Shown: one piece after another, positions 35,553 to 44,191 of the stretch
Layout: each line of letters opens with the position of its first letter
How positions within the stretch are numbered: the first letter of the stretch is position 1
Assembly: GCA_964439625.1 (NCBI GenBank)
Contig: CAYTPI010000006.1
Location: 62,001 to 126,000 of the forward strand
Reading direction: 5' to 3'
Origin: CAYTPI01 sp964439625
Lineage (GTDB): Bacteria > Chloroflexota > Anaerolineae > Aggregatilineales > UBA3940
DNA: 64,000 nucleotides
Position numbers and translations under genes: made by a program
The notes under the pieces: generated by a model
What the model was told of the DNA's origin: nothing
The model's input: only the letters and a program-made list of their open reading frames with translations
Databases searched by the model: none

Positions 35553-37076
35553 ATGATCAGACAGACTGCTCAGACGGACTTGATGGGGCCTCGTTCTACG
35601 ACGGCCTTTTTGCTCGTAGTAATTGCTGTTGCCATAGGTACTGTGTTAGCGGCTTTACCCTTGATGTGGGCGGGCATTCTGCTCATCAGTATGCTGCTGC
35701 TTGGGTTGACGTTGATCAATCCCATTGTTGGGTTGGGTGTTGTCCTCGTCCTTGGACCAACGAAGCCGTTGACAGATTTCTTTGTTCCGGCCTTACCCCT
35801 GGACCTTGGGCAGATCGCGCTAATTATTACAATTGGTGCTTGGGGTATCCGCCTGCTGGCTAAACGCCAGATTATTATTCCGCGGACGCCTTTGAATATC
35901 CCATTGTTTATTTTGTTTGGCGCAATGTTGCTGAGTCTGCTTAATGCATTATCAATCGGTTATGCGATCAGTGAGTTGCTGAAGTGGGCGCAGGTTATTT
36001 TGCTTGTGTGGCTGGTTGTTCTGTCGTTTAGTGAACGGCAGATGCCGCTGCTGCTTGGGCTGGTGTTGTTGGCAGCCGGGGTGCAGGCGGCGGTTGGGGT
36101 CTGGCAGTTCGGTTTACGTGAAATCGGCCCTGAGCACTTTAAGATTCTTGGGGGGCGTTTTTACCGTGCTTATGGATCATTTGAGCAACCGAACCCCTAT
36201 GCGGGGTTCATGGGGTTAACGGCTCCGATTGCAATTGGGCTTACACTGGGTGCCCTAGCGGCATGGTGGCAACAACTGCGACCTGCAATCTGGGCGCGAG
36301 ACGTAAAAAGAGTGACTGCGACGGTGATCAACGGTGATTTGTGGCGGTTGATTGCACTTGGAGCGTGTGCTAGCTTGTTAATTTCAGGCTTGTTGATGTC
36401 TTGGTCTCGTGGCGCATGGATTGGTTTCGGTGCAGCGACTGCCGTAATTCTATTCGCATGGCCTCGGCGCTGGTGGCATGGGCTGCTACTGTTAATCCTC
36501 GCTGGGGTTGTCGGTACTATTGCCATTCGACTTAATCTGCTACCCGATGCTATTGTGGGTCGGCTGATAGGGTTTACAAGCGTCTTGCAGACGTTTGATG
36601 TACGTGGGGTTGCAATCAATGATGCGAACTACTCCGTTTTAGAACGGCTAGCACACTGGCAGGCAGCGCAGGAAATGGCGCGCTATTTTCCATGGATTGG
36701 CGTTGGAATCGGCAATTATGAACCTGTTTACAGCGCCTTTGCATTGATCAATTGGCGGCAACCATTGGGACATGCGCACAACATCTATCTCAATTTTTTA
36801 GCAGAGACAGGTGTTTTTGGTTTGCTGGCTTACCTTGGGTTGTGGAGCACTGTCATTGTGCTGACCTGGCAGGTGACGCGACAGTCCGACATATGGCGCC
36901 GCTCCATCGGGATTGGCCTACTTGGGACGTGGGCGCACCTGAGCACGCATCAGTTATTAGATAAATTGTACGTAGCTAATTTACACTTACACATTGCTGT
37001 GTTGCTTGGGGTATTATGCGTAATAACCCTGAGCATTGAACAATCAGAACCAATTGACGGAGACCAGTCACAATGA
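35553..37076 (+). CDS. O-antigen ligase/polymerase-family membrane protein
   Basis: 507 residues from the ATG at 35553 (a TTG lies one codon earlier). About twelve transmembrane helices; the large external loop before the last helices and LLMSWSRGAWIGFGAATAVI, AHWQAAQEMARYFPWIGVGIGNYE and QPLGHAHNIYLNFLAETGVFG are typical of the Wzy/WaaL family. The domain is similar in layout to the C-terminal half of the fusion protein at 29.2-32.3 kb. It would join lipid-linked glycan to an acceptor or polymerise it at the outer face of the membrane. Overlaps gtrA by 4 nt. Confidence 0.85.
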   Translation: MIRQTAQTDLMGPRSTTAFLLVVIAVAIGTVLAALPLMWAGILLISMLLLGLTLINPIVGLGVVLVLGPTKPLTDFFVPALPLDLGQIALIITIGAWGIRLLAKRQIIIPRTPLNIPLFILFGAMLLSLLNALSIGYAISELLKWAQVILLVWLVVLSFSERQMPLLLGLVLLAAGVQAAVGVWQFGLREIGPEHFKILGGRFYRAYGSFEQPNPYAGFMGLTAPIAIGLTLGALAAWWQQLRPAIWARDVKRVTATVINGDLWRLIALGACASLLISGLLMSWSRGAWIGFGAATAVILFAWPRRWWHGLLLLILAGVVGTIAIRLNLLPDAIVGRLIGFTSVLQTFDVRGVAINDANYSVLERLAHWQAAQEMARYFPWIGVGIGNYEPVYSAFALINWRQPLGHAHNIYLNFLAETGVFGLLAYLGLWSTVIVLTWQVTRQSDIWRRSIGIGLLGTWAHLSTHQLLDKLYVANLHLHIAVLLGVLCVITLSIEQSEPIDGDQSQ

Positions 37077-37654
37077 GTCAAAAGTCGGAACGTATTCCGA
37101 ATAGTACAGAAACTACTTACATACCTGTTTCACCCAGTGGGAATCTGCTCACTTGGTTACGTACTAAGCTGGAGGGGCGTAAGGAAGTAAAGCGCTTTTC
37201 TAAATTTGCTATTGTTGGAGGTATTGGTTTCGTCATTGATTTCGGCGTCAGCAACCTACTGTGGACAATTCTACCGTTGACAGTGACCCTGTCGCTCCCA
37301 TTTGGGTTGGCAGTGACCCAGACTGGCATTGGGAGTGCTGTCGGGTTTACAGTGGCGGTGTGCAGTAACTTTATTTGGAACCGCTACTGGACATATCCAG
37401 ACTCGCGCTCGAAGGCGATAACGTACCAATTGGTGACATTCTTCGGAATTAACACTATCGGGCTATTGATCCGGACCCCCGTGTTGGAGATTACCAGCGT
37501 GCCATTAACTGCATGGGCAGGTGAACTGCTGTCCGTCGGTGAAACCTTGGCCATGCGAATTGGTAACAACATCGCTTTAATGATCGCGGTTGTTGTCGTG
37601 ATGTTCTGGAACTTCTTTGTCAACCGTTATTGGACGTACAGCGACGTCGAATAG
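37073..37654 (+). CDS. GtrA-family membrane protein
   Basis: 193 residues with four transmembrane helices after a polar, Ser/Thr-rich N-terminus of about 45 residues. Family motifs: RFSKFAIVGGIGFVIDFGVS at helix 1, SNFIWNRYWTYPDSRS and the second WNFFVNRYWTYSD at the end. GtrA-type proteins are thought to flip polyprenyl-phosphate sugars or otherwise act in surface glycan transfer. The start codon overlaps the stop of the ligase gene (ATGA), so the two are coupled. Confidence 0.87.
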   Translation: MSQKSERIPNSTETTYIPVSPSGNLLTWLRTKLEGRKEVKRFSKFAIVGGIGFVIDFGVSNLLWTILPLTVTLSLPFGLAVTQTGIGSAVGFTVAVCSNFIWNRYWTYPDSRSKAITYQLVTFFGINTIGLLIRTPVLEITSVPLTAWAGELLSVGETLAMRIGNNIALMIAVVVVMFWNFFVNRYWTYSDVE

Positions 37655-37663
37655 TTATCTCTG

Positions 37664-38818
37664 ATGCCCTATTCAGTTGGAATTGACTACACTGCGGCTC
37701 TCAAACAAGGAGGCGGCATTGGTCGTTATGTGCGTAGTTTGATCGGCGCGTTGGCGACAGCCGATCAGCGGAATGATTATCGACTGTTTGCGGCGGGTTC
37801 GACACCCACCAGCTTACCGAGGGCAATTGGGTCAAACTTCACGTGGTGCCCAACACGTATTGATGATCAATGGTTGGTGCGCCTGTGGTACCGGCTCCAT
37901 GCGCCTCTTCAAATTGAGCGTTGGTTAGGGCCTATTGACTTGCTGCATGCGCCTGATTTTCTGCTACCACCTGTCAAGCGCAGAACGCGCACTATTTTGA
38001 CAGTGCATGATCTATCGTTTATTCGCTCACCTGAGACAACTACTGACGGCCTACGACGCTTCTTGAATAAAGAAGTGCCACGCTCAGTGCGGCGTGCGGA
38101 GCATATATTAGCAGACTCTGCTGCGACCAAAGACGATTTGATCGAGCTATATGGTACGCCTGAAGAAAAAATCACGGTGTTATACAGTGGGGTCGACTCG
38201 CGCTTTGAACCGATCATAGATCAGGCTGTGCTGCAAAGCGTTCGCCAAAAGTATGGTATTGGCGAAGCTGACTTTATTATGACCCTCGGTACAGTTCAGC
38301 CAAGAAAGAACTATGTGCGCTTAGTAGAAGCGTTTGAGATGCTAGGGCGTCATGATCTTAAGTTGGTGATTGTAGGCGGTAAAGGTTGGTTGGCTGAACC
38401 ACTATTTGAGCGGATCGAGGCACTTCAATTACAAGAACGGGTAATATTGCCTGGTTTTGCTGATGATGTGGATTTACCAGCTTTATATAATGCAGCGGCT
38501 GCGTTTGCCTTCCCCTCACTATATGAAGGCTTCGGGTTGCCCGTATTGGAGGCGATGGCTTGCGGCACGCCAACCTTAGCTTCGAATGTGTCGTCAGTGC
38601 CGGAAGTTACTGGGAATGCGGCTGTTTTGATTGACCCATTAGACGTTGATGCAATGCGAGATGGTTTAAGCCGTCTGCTGGTTGATGTTGACCTGCGTCG
38701 GCGCTTGATTGCAGACGGCCTCGAACGGGCGAAGACGTTTACATGGGGAAAGGCCGCTCACCAGTTACTAGCGGTGTATGCGGCTTTATTAAGTGACAAT
38801 TCAGGGTCATTTAGCTAG
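37664..38818 (+). CDS. GT4-family glycosyltransferase
   Basis: 384 residues, GT-B fold. The N-terminal GGGIGRYVRSLIGAL holds the acceptor side; DLLHAPDFLLPP, TVHDLSFIRSPETT and HILADSAATKDDLIELYG follow. The donor domain shows GTVQPRKNYVRLVEAFEML, FADDVDLPALYNAA and the E-x7-E motif in LYEGFGLPVLEAMACG. It transfers a sugar from a nucleotide donor onto a lipid-linked or surface glycan in the cytoplasm. No membrane helix. Last gene of the operon before menG. Confidence 0.9.
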   Translation: MPYSVGIDYTAALKQGGGIGRYVRSLIGALATADQRNDYRLFAAGSTPTSLPRAIGSNFTWCPTRIDDQWLVRLWYRLHAPLQIERWLGPIDLLHAPDFLLPPVKRRTRTILTVHDLSFIRSPETTTDGLRRFLNKEVPRSVRRAEHILADSAATKDDLIELYGTPEEKITVLYSGVDSRFEPIIDQAVLQSVRQKYGIGEADFIMTLGTVQPRKNYVRLVEAFEMLGRHDLKLVIVGGKGWLAEPLFERIEALQLQERVILPGFADDVDLPALYNAAAAFAFPSLYEGFGLPVLEAMACGTPTLASNVSSVPEVTGNAAVLIDPLDVDAMRDGLSRLLVDVDLRRRLIADGLERAKTFTWGKAAHQLLAVYAALLSDNSGSFS

Positions 38819-38885
38819 ACTCTTTTGTACGTTTTAATACTGATTGAATAATCGGCTGGGCAACAATTTCAGCAGAGGATAACGG

Positions 38886-39599
38886 ATGACAACCCTCGAC
38901 GGACGGGATAAAGCCGCCTACGTACAAGACATGTTCGGGCGAATCGCTGAGCGTTATGATCGGATGAACCGAGTGATGACCTTGGGCCAAGATCAAAGAT
39001 GGCGGCGGTATGCAGTACAGCAGGCTAGTTTGCCGAAAGATGGTCAATTGTTGGACTTAGCAACAGGAACTGGAGATATTGCTTTTGAGGCGGCTAAACG
39101 CCACCCAAATGTCAACGTTGTGGCGGCGGACTTCGCTATGCCGATGATGCTTGTGGGGAGAAACCGTTTTTACGGTGATCGAGTCGAATGGTTAGACGCT
39201 GACGCCATGAACTTACCATTTCCAGCCCAGTGGTTTGATGCATTGATTTCAGCATATTTACTGCGAAATGTGGCAAACATCTCCCGAACGCTTGAAGAAC
39301 AATATCGGGTGGTAAAACCTGGTGGACGTGTGATTAGTTTGGATACCTCACCGCCAAGCGATAATCTGCTGAAGCCCTTCATCCTGTTCTACCTGAAGCA
39401 CATCATTCCGTTATTGGGGCGTATGATCGCTGGTGATAGTAGCGCTTATGTTTACCTGCCGGAGTCAACACGCTCGTTCAAGACGGCGGACGAATTGATT
39501 ACATTGATGGAAGCGGCGGGCTTCGTTGATGTGAGTTATAAGAAATTTATGTTTGGCACTGTGGCAATCCATGTAGCAAAGCGCCCGGAGGCGAGCTAA
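38886..39599 (+). CDS. menG: Demethylmenaquinone methyltransferase
   Basis: 237 residues. It adds the last methyl group to demethylmenaquinone. Family features: YVQDMFGRIAERYDRMNRVM, RWRRYAVQQAS, LLDLATGTGDIAFEAA (SAM motif I), FDALISAYLLRNVANISRTLEEQYRVVKPGGRV, and the late YLPESTRSF. The RNV segment distinguishes UbiE/MenG from other methyltransferases. It overlaps menA by one nucleotide (TAATG), which together make the last two steps of menaquinone synthesis; the prenyl donor could come from the synthase at 4.7-5.7 kb. Confidence 0.94.
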   Translation: MTTLDGRDKAAYVQDMFGRIAERYDRMNRVMTLGQDQRWRRYAVQQASLPKDGQLLDLATGTGDIAFEAAKRHPNVNVVAADFAMPMMLVGRNRFYGDRVEWLDADAMNLPFPAQWFDALISAYLLRNVANISRTLEEQYRVVKPGGRVISLDTSPPSDNLLKPFILFYLKHIIPLLGRMIAGDSSAYVYLPESTRSFKTADELITLMEAAGFVDVSYKKFMFGTVAIHVAKRPEAS

Positions 39600-40507
39600 T
39601 GGCAGAAACAGCAGCCCAAAAACCAAACATGTTCCAAGCGTGGGTCTTAGCAACTCGCCCGAAGACACTTCCAGCTGCGGTTGCGCCCGTACTGGTTGGG
39701 ACGGCATTGGCAATCTCGGACGGAGTCTTCGTGCCACTACCGGCTTTGGCGGCTTTGGTTGACGCATTGCTTATTCAGATTGGCGTCAACTTTGCCAATG
39801 ACTATTTTGACTTTAAGAGTGGTGTTGATACTGAAGAACGCCTTGGCCCAGTTCGGGCAACGGCTAGTGGTTTGATCAGCCCAGAGCAGATGAAGCGCGC
39901 AATCATCATAGACTTAGCTCTTGCAACCTTGATTGGAGTGTATCTGATAAGCGTTGGTGGTTGGCCAATTTTGGTAATCGGTGTGGCGTCACTATTGGCG
40001 ACGCTGGCTTACAGTGCTGGTCCTCTGCCGTTAGCATCCAATGGCCTTGGTGATGTGTTTGTGTTTATCTTCTTTGGGTTGATTGCCGTCGGTGGTACGT
40101 ATTATGTTCAAGCCCTTGATATATCTGGCTGGGTGATTGCGGCAGGTGTCTCACCGGGCTTGCTGATCACGGCGATTATTGTGGTGAACAACATGCGTGA
40201 CATCGATACGGATAGAAAATCAGGAAAGCGAACACTAGCTGTCATTTTGGGACGGATGGGAGCGCGGATCGAGTATGTGGTGTTGCTCATCGGTGCTTAT
40301 ATGATGTTGTTTATTATGTACTTTTTCGGTGGCTATTCACTAGGAATATTTCTGCCAATGCTTTCAGTGCCATTAGCCGTACCATTGGTCCATGCAATTT
40401 ATGATGCAAATGATGGACCCTCAATGAATAAAACACTGGCAAACACAGCCCAATTATCGCTGGTGTTTTGCTTACTGATGGCGGTGGGTCTGGTGCTTCC
40501 CCTCTAG
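39599..40507 (+). CDS. menA: 1,4-dihydroxy-2-naphthoate polyprenyltransferase
   Basis: 302 residues, UbiA superfamily with about eight transmembrane helices. The first Asp-rich motif is in IGVNFANDYFDFKSGVD and the second in VVNNMRDIDTDRKSGK; LGPVRATASGLISPEQM is characteristic of MenA. It attaches the polyprenyl chain to DHNA with loss of CO2, giving demethylmenaquinone for menG just upstream. Presence of both genes implies a menaquinone-based respiratory chain. Its stop overlaps that of the convergent membrane-protein gene by 3-4 nt. Confidence 0.93.
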   Translation: MAETAAQKPNMFQAWVLATRPKTLPAAVAPVLVGTALAISDGVFVPLPALAALVDALLIQIGVNFANDYFDFKSGVDTEERLGPVRATASGLISPEQMKRAIIIDLALATLIGVYLISVGGWPILVIGVASLLATLAYSAGPLPLASNGLGDVFVFIFFGLIAVGGTYYVQALDISGWVIAAGVSPGLLITAIIVVNNMRDIDTDRKSGKRTLAVILGRMGARIEYVVLLIGAYMMLFIMYFFGGYSLGIFLPMLSVPLAVPLVHAIYDANDGPSMNKTLANTAQLSLVFCLLMAVGLVLPL

Positions 40508-40881
40508 CCAGCTCGGTTAATGGCACCGATTAATAGCGCCATCATCCCCATAATGATTGATGCTCCCACTAACCAACCTAATGTGTCAATGCGAAGCCCA
40601 CTGCCGGGTCGGTTACTCATATGTTGCAACAGCATCCCATTCATACTAACTAGTAGAATCAATTGAACAAAGATCAATTTTGGGATTTTGACGATCATCA
40701 AAATAGGGGCGACAAATGTGTTCAGCAAAGCGGCGATAATTCCTACCAAATAAAATTCATTAGCGGGGCCACTAGGTATGTAATAGACCCCTCGGGTGAC
40801 GGCTATCGCCAGTGCGTAGATACCAAAATTAAGGAGTGTCCCAATGCCTAGCCCACCGAATAACCTTGCCACGCTTCTCAC
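40504..40881 (-). CDS. Small four-helix membrane protein, holin-4 (PF04020)-like
   Basis: 125 residues, GTG start at 40881 (uncertain). Four hydrophobic helices: GIGTLLNFGIYALAIAVTRG, FYLVGIIAALLNTFVAPILM, FVQLILLVSMNGMLLQHM and LGWLVGASIIMGMMALLIGA. The layout, with the AALLNTFVAPIL...IPKLIFVQLILL middle, resembles the phage_holin_4_2 family found widely in non-phage bacteria; function there is unknown. The next upstream gene encodes a similar protein, so these look like tandem paralogues. Confidence 0.6.
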   Translation of the reverse strand: MRSVARLFGGLGIGTLLNFGIYALAIAVTRGVYYIPSGPANEFYLVGIIAALLNTFVAPILMIVKIPKLIFVQLILLVSMNGMLLQHMSNRPGSGLRIDTLGWLVGASIIMGMMALLIGAINRAG

Positions 40882-40955
40882 TTTCTACGAGTATGATTTT
40901 TAAGTTTAATCATACCCGCTTCAAGAAAAAAGCTAAATTTCCATCAAATATATTG

Positions 40956-41372
40956 CTAGCCGAGCTTGTCAGTATCAGCGCGAAGTTTGCTACGAGTCTT
41001 AACGAGTTTAAGGTTATGGGCGGCCCGGCTTAGGAAGCCGGTAATGATACCGATGAAAGCGGAAAATGCTACCAGCCACATTGTCGAATCGATGACTAAT
41101 GCACCGTCACTAAAGGCCTCAAAGCCTGTCATGATGCCAAAGTTTAGCCCGGTTACGGCAATAATGGGTAGCAGAAACAAGCGCGGGATACGAACTTTTA
41201 TCAAGTTGGGGCTAATGACGGCGTTAATCACTGAAGATGAGAGCATCACTAACAGGAAAAACTCGAAGTTGCCGGGCGGGAACTTAATCCCCCGGAAAAG
41301 CAACACACCCATCGAAAAAATAATCATGTTAGCGAATGACGCGACCGTTGTGTTGAACGCAAGCGTAATCAA
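40956..41372 (-). CDS. Small four-helix membrane protein, paralogue of the preceding
   Basis: 138 residues, TTG start at 41372 (uncertain). Same four-helix layout as its neighbour: a GVLLFRGIKFPPGNFEFF loop, SSSVINAVISPNLIKVRIPRLFLLPIIAVTGLNFG and a final STMWLVAFSAFIGIITGFLS helix. Aligned by eye, VINAVISPNLIKVRIPRLFL matches LLNTFVAPILMIVKIPKLIF in the other protein, so the two share an origin. The C-terminal tail is basic (KLVKTRSKLRADTDKLG). Function unknown. A 75-nt gap separates the pair. Confidence 0.58.
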   Translation of the reverse strand: MITLAFNTTVASFANMIIFSMGVLLFRGIKFPPGNFEFFLLVMLSSSVINAVISPNLIKVRIPRLFLLPIIAVTGLNFGIMTGFEAFSDGALVIDSTMWLVAFSAFIGIITGFLSRAAHNLKLVKTRSKLRADTDKLG

Positions 41373-41460
41373 GATTGAACCCTATCCCTATCTCAATTGT
41401 TTTGATAATGATAACAGACCTTATGGATAGATTTGGTATAAATTTAGTTTCAGCCTGGGT

Positions 41461-41898
41461 TTAGAGCTGAGTTTCGCATGAGTTGTAGTCATCTGAGCCA
41501 GCATCGCCGGTGCATGTATCACTGCCACTACCGCCCAAGAGGATATCATTGCCGCTACCACCAAATATAATGTCATCGCCATCTCCGGCGACGATACAAT
41601 CATTGCCGCCTCCGCCATCGAGTGTGTCGTCGTTATCTGACCCAAGGAGTAGATCATTCCCGGATGTGCCGGTACTGCCCTCAACGATATTGCCCAAGTT
41701 AAGTGGACTACATTCATCAGGCTTCAGATCGTTAGCGGACACACTCTCTGTGTCTCGATCAGCACCAGATTCGTCCACGGTGTTGGCTGTCGCGAATGCG
41801 TTTGCAATCCCTGTAATAATAATCAGGAGAGCGGAAAATAGGGTCAAGCGAGTGGCTACACGAATAAGGCTTGATGAATTATTAAGGCGTGTGCGCAT
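41461..41898 (-). CDS. Small secreted protein with RTX-type calcium-binding repeats
   Basis: 145 residues from the ATG at 41898, with GGAG 10 nt upstream. A signal anchor (17-34, RLTLFSALLIIITGIANAF) is followed at once by AFATANTVDESGA (34-46). The second half contains about four glycine-rich nonamers (TSGNDLLLGSDNDDTLDG, GGGGNDCIVAGDGDDIIFG, GSGNDILLGG) that bind calcium in the RTX family, and two Cys pairs near the end. The gene lies 4 nt after the membrane signal-peptidase gene, and the post-anchor motif is shared with the small protein upstream, so it is probably a substrate of that peptidase. Confidence 0.82.
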   Translation of the reverse strand: MRTRLNNSSSLIRVATRLTLFSALLIIITGIANAFATANTVDESGADRDTESVSANDLKPDECSPLNLGNIVEGSTGTSGNDLLLGSDNDDTLDGGGGNDCIVAGDGDDIIFGGSGNDILLGGSGSDTCTGDAGSDDYNSCETQL

Positions 41899-41902
41899 GG
41901 TG

Positions 41903-44173
41903 TTACTCTCCTGCTGTGGTTTGCGCACAGCGGAAGCCAATGCCCGGGTTACGGGTATCCGGTGGAAGTGATAGTTCACTGGGGGCTTGTGCGTAGTCTG
42001 GTTGTAGGTTCCAAGCACCGCCGCGAACGGCGGCTTGATCATCTCGAGCAGCGGCGACCCACTCAGCCGCATTCCCCGCCATATCAAAAAGACCCAAGCC
42101 ACTTTTACCTTCAGGGTAGCTGCCAACGGGCGCAAGTTGCGCCCACCCGTCTGCGATGCCCAAGCGCTGCTGAGCTGGGTCGTCGGGGAGACAGTCATCA
42201 TCACAGGTATTCATATGTTGTGCTGCTGATTGGCTGCCCCAAGGAAATATGGTTGACGTCTGTGTGGCTGGCTGCCAGTAAGCCGCGATGTCCCATTCTA
42301 GAGCAGAAGGCAAGCGGGCCCCTCGCCACTGGCAGAACTGGGCTGCCTCAGGTTGTGTGATGTGAACAACCGGAAACTGACTGAATGCTTGCGTCAGATA
42401 AGTGGGCCCGAGCGATGTGGTCGTGACTGTCTGGTTGGGTAAACAAGCGCCAGCAACAACGCAAGCTTGCCACTGCTCATTGGTGACTTCGTATATGTCG
42501 ATCACATAGGCTGCAAGGTCAACCGATGACCCAGCATATGTTTGATACATACCTGCTGGTATAGTCGCCGTAGGGACACGGACAGTTTCAGCAGGTTCAA
42601 CTTGAGCAAACTCCAGCGTACCAGTTTGTACGCTGGCCTGTTGGACATCGCCCGGACGAGTGATCGTTGCAATCAAAAAAATGACGATAAATAGTAATGC
42701 AGCCGCACTAAACCCGGCTGGCATAATCCATACCAGCAGACGAGGCAATTGTGGGTCTGGGATGCTAGCCAGCCGAACTGGCGATGCTATACTTATGTGT
42801 GATTGGGTTGGAACGTATTGAGACCTGATGGTAGACTGCTCTTCTCGTTTAGATGCATCTTGCAAGCTGGTCGGCAGCCCGTTTTCTGTTAAGAGAACGA
42901 TGCCGAAGCCAAGCAAACATAGGCCGATGAACAATAACGACACCAGGCGCACGGTTCGTACAGGAAGGTCAAAGCCGAAGAGGGCCAGCGTATTGGTCTT
43001 GACTTGTGGCAGCGCGACAAACTGCTCAATTTTTGGTGTTAGCTGGCTGCTTCCTTCATCGGTTATGCGCTCTTCTAACCAGACTTGCTGCTTGTCCGTA
43101 TTGAAGATCAGGACGGGGGCGAATGCGTCGTTGATTGGTTGGCTACCGACATTACCAGTTATATAAACCTCTGGCGTGATGAAAATTGAATACTGGCGTA
43201 ATTGAAGACCGGTTTCTCGTTCATAGGTCTGAATGATGCCCTGTAACTGGCTGAGTTCAACAGTAAAAACTGAGATGAAGCGATCTCCGGCGTTATTGGT
43301 TTCGGAGCGTAGTGGTACTGAGCGTGACCAACCATTACGTTCGGTTACGACAACACTGATATCGTAGGTTGTCTGGACGTCGTAGGGTACCCCAGCATCA
43401 AACTCGTAAGCAAACTCAAACGTCATGTTTTGCGTCAAGTCAAAAAAGACAGGTTGTCCTGTGACGGCAAACTGTGAGTCGTAGAGGCCGTCAGGAACAG
43501 GTGCTGAGTAAGAAAAGTGACCCGCGTGCTGGTATGGTGTATCTATCATTTCAACCGTGGTCAATGGTTTGGTGAAAGACACACTCGCCAAAATACTCGC
43601 ACCCAGCAAAACAACCGCAAGCAGTAGAAGAATATCGGTAATTGATTGTTCGGACTCTGCTGAGACGCTTTGCTCCACGTAAGTATTTGAGTCTGATGCC
43701 TGTTGTGTAGAATTTTTCGGCAGTGGTGTGCCCATAATGAACAGCCCTAGTATCAGCGAAAAAACTGTAAGAATAATAGGTCGACGGATAAAACTAAGTA
43801 CAGTCCCTGCATGCGGTATGTGCAGCCATAGTTTGCCTATGACCTCATTGGGTGTTGGTTGGTATGGATCAATCCAATCGTTGTTGTCGCCTTGCAGGGT
43901 GAAGGTTCCGTTTTGCGCTGAGATGATGCGGTGGATGACAGGCCCCAGGTTTGGGTCTTGGTAGGTCACCACGGCCCCTACTTCATAGACGCGTGAGACG
44001 CGCAGGATGGCTAAATCACCCTGAGACATCAGAGGTTCCATGCTATTGCCTGTAATGATGGCGTAACTGGTACTGCCACCAAATTGCGTGGGGGCCAGCA
44101 GAAGCCATGATATGACTAACAGCGACAATGAAAGGGCAACCTCAACGAGGCTGCCCACTTGCTCTTGCTTCAC
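41903..44173 (-). CDS. Membrane signal peptidase (S26B-type) fused to DUF5305-like and FGE-like domains
   Basis: 756 residues with five predicted transmembrane helices (about 9-30, 131-150, 181-200, 406-428, 479-504). Residues 36-125 are an S26 peptidase: catalytic Ser44 in GNSMEPLM, and His81 in GPVIHRII where bacterial enzymes have Lys, so it is of the Ser/His archaeal/ER type; FTLQGDNNDWID supplies the acidic residues. Residues 201-405 resemble DUF5305, which I know from archaeal peptidase neighbours. Residues 525-756 are an FGE-type domain (IYEVTNEQWQACV, GARLPSALEWDIAAYW, DMAGNAAEWVAA, VRGGAWNL). The helix count places all three domains outside. Flanked by two likely substrate genes. Confidence 0.84.
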   Translation of the reverse strand: MKQEQVGSLVEVALSLSLLVISWLLLAPTQFGGSTSYAIITGNSMEPLMSQGDLAILRVSRVYEVGAVVTYQDPNLGPVIHRIISAQNGTFTLQGDNNDWIDPYQPTPNEVIGKLWLHIPHAGTVLSFIRRPIILTVFSLILGLFIMGTPLPKNSTQQASDSNTYVEQSVSAESEQSITDILLLLAVVLLGASILASVSFTKPLTTVEMIDTPYQHAGHFSYSAPVPDGLYDSQFAVTGQPVFFDLTQNMTFEFAYEFDAGVPYDVQTTYDISVVVTERNGWSRSVPLRSETNNAGDRFISVFTVELSQLQGIIQTYERETGLQLRQYSIFITPEVYITGNVGSQPINDAFAPVLIFNTDKQQVWLEERITDEGSSQLTPKIEQFVALPQVKTNTLALFGFDLPVRTVRLVSLLFIGLCLLGFGIVLLTENGLPTSLQDASKREEQSTIRSQYVPTQSHISIASPVRLASIPDPQLPRLLVWIMPAGFSAAALLFIVIFLIATITRPGDVQQASVQTGTLEFAQVEPAETVRVPTATIPAGMYQTYAGSSVDLAAYVIDIYEVTNEQWQACVVAGACLPNQTVTTTSLGPTYLTQAFSQFPVVHITQPEAAQFCQWRGARLPSALEWDIAAYWQPATQTSTIFPWGSQSAAQHMNTCDDDCLPDDPAQQRLGIADGWAQLAPVGSYPEGKSGLGLFDMAGNAAEWVAAARDDQAAVRGGAWNLQPDYAQAPSELSLPPDTRNPGIGFRCAQTTAGE

Positions 44174-44191
44174 GTTGGCTAAACTGACAAT

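Noticed and set aside
41461..42204. A 247-codon frame containing the RTX protein
   Set aside because: The upstream part overlaps the signal-peptidase fusion in another frame; the ATG at 41898 with its GGAG gives a proper signal anchor.
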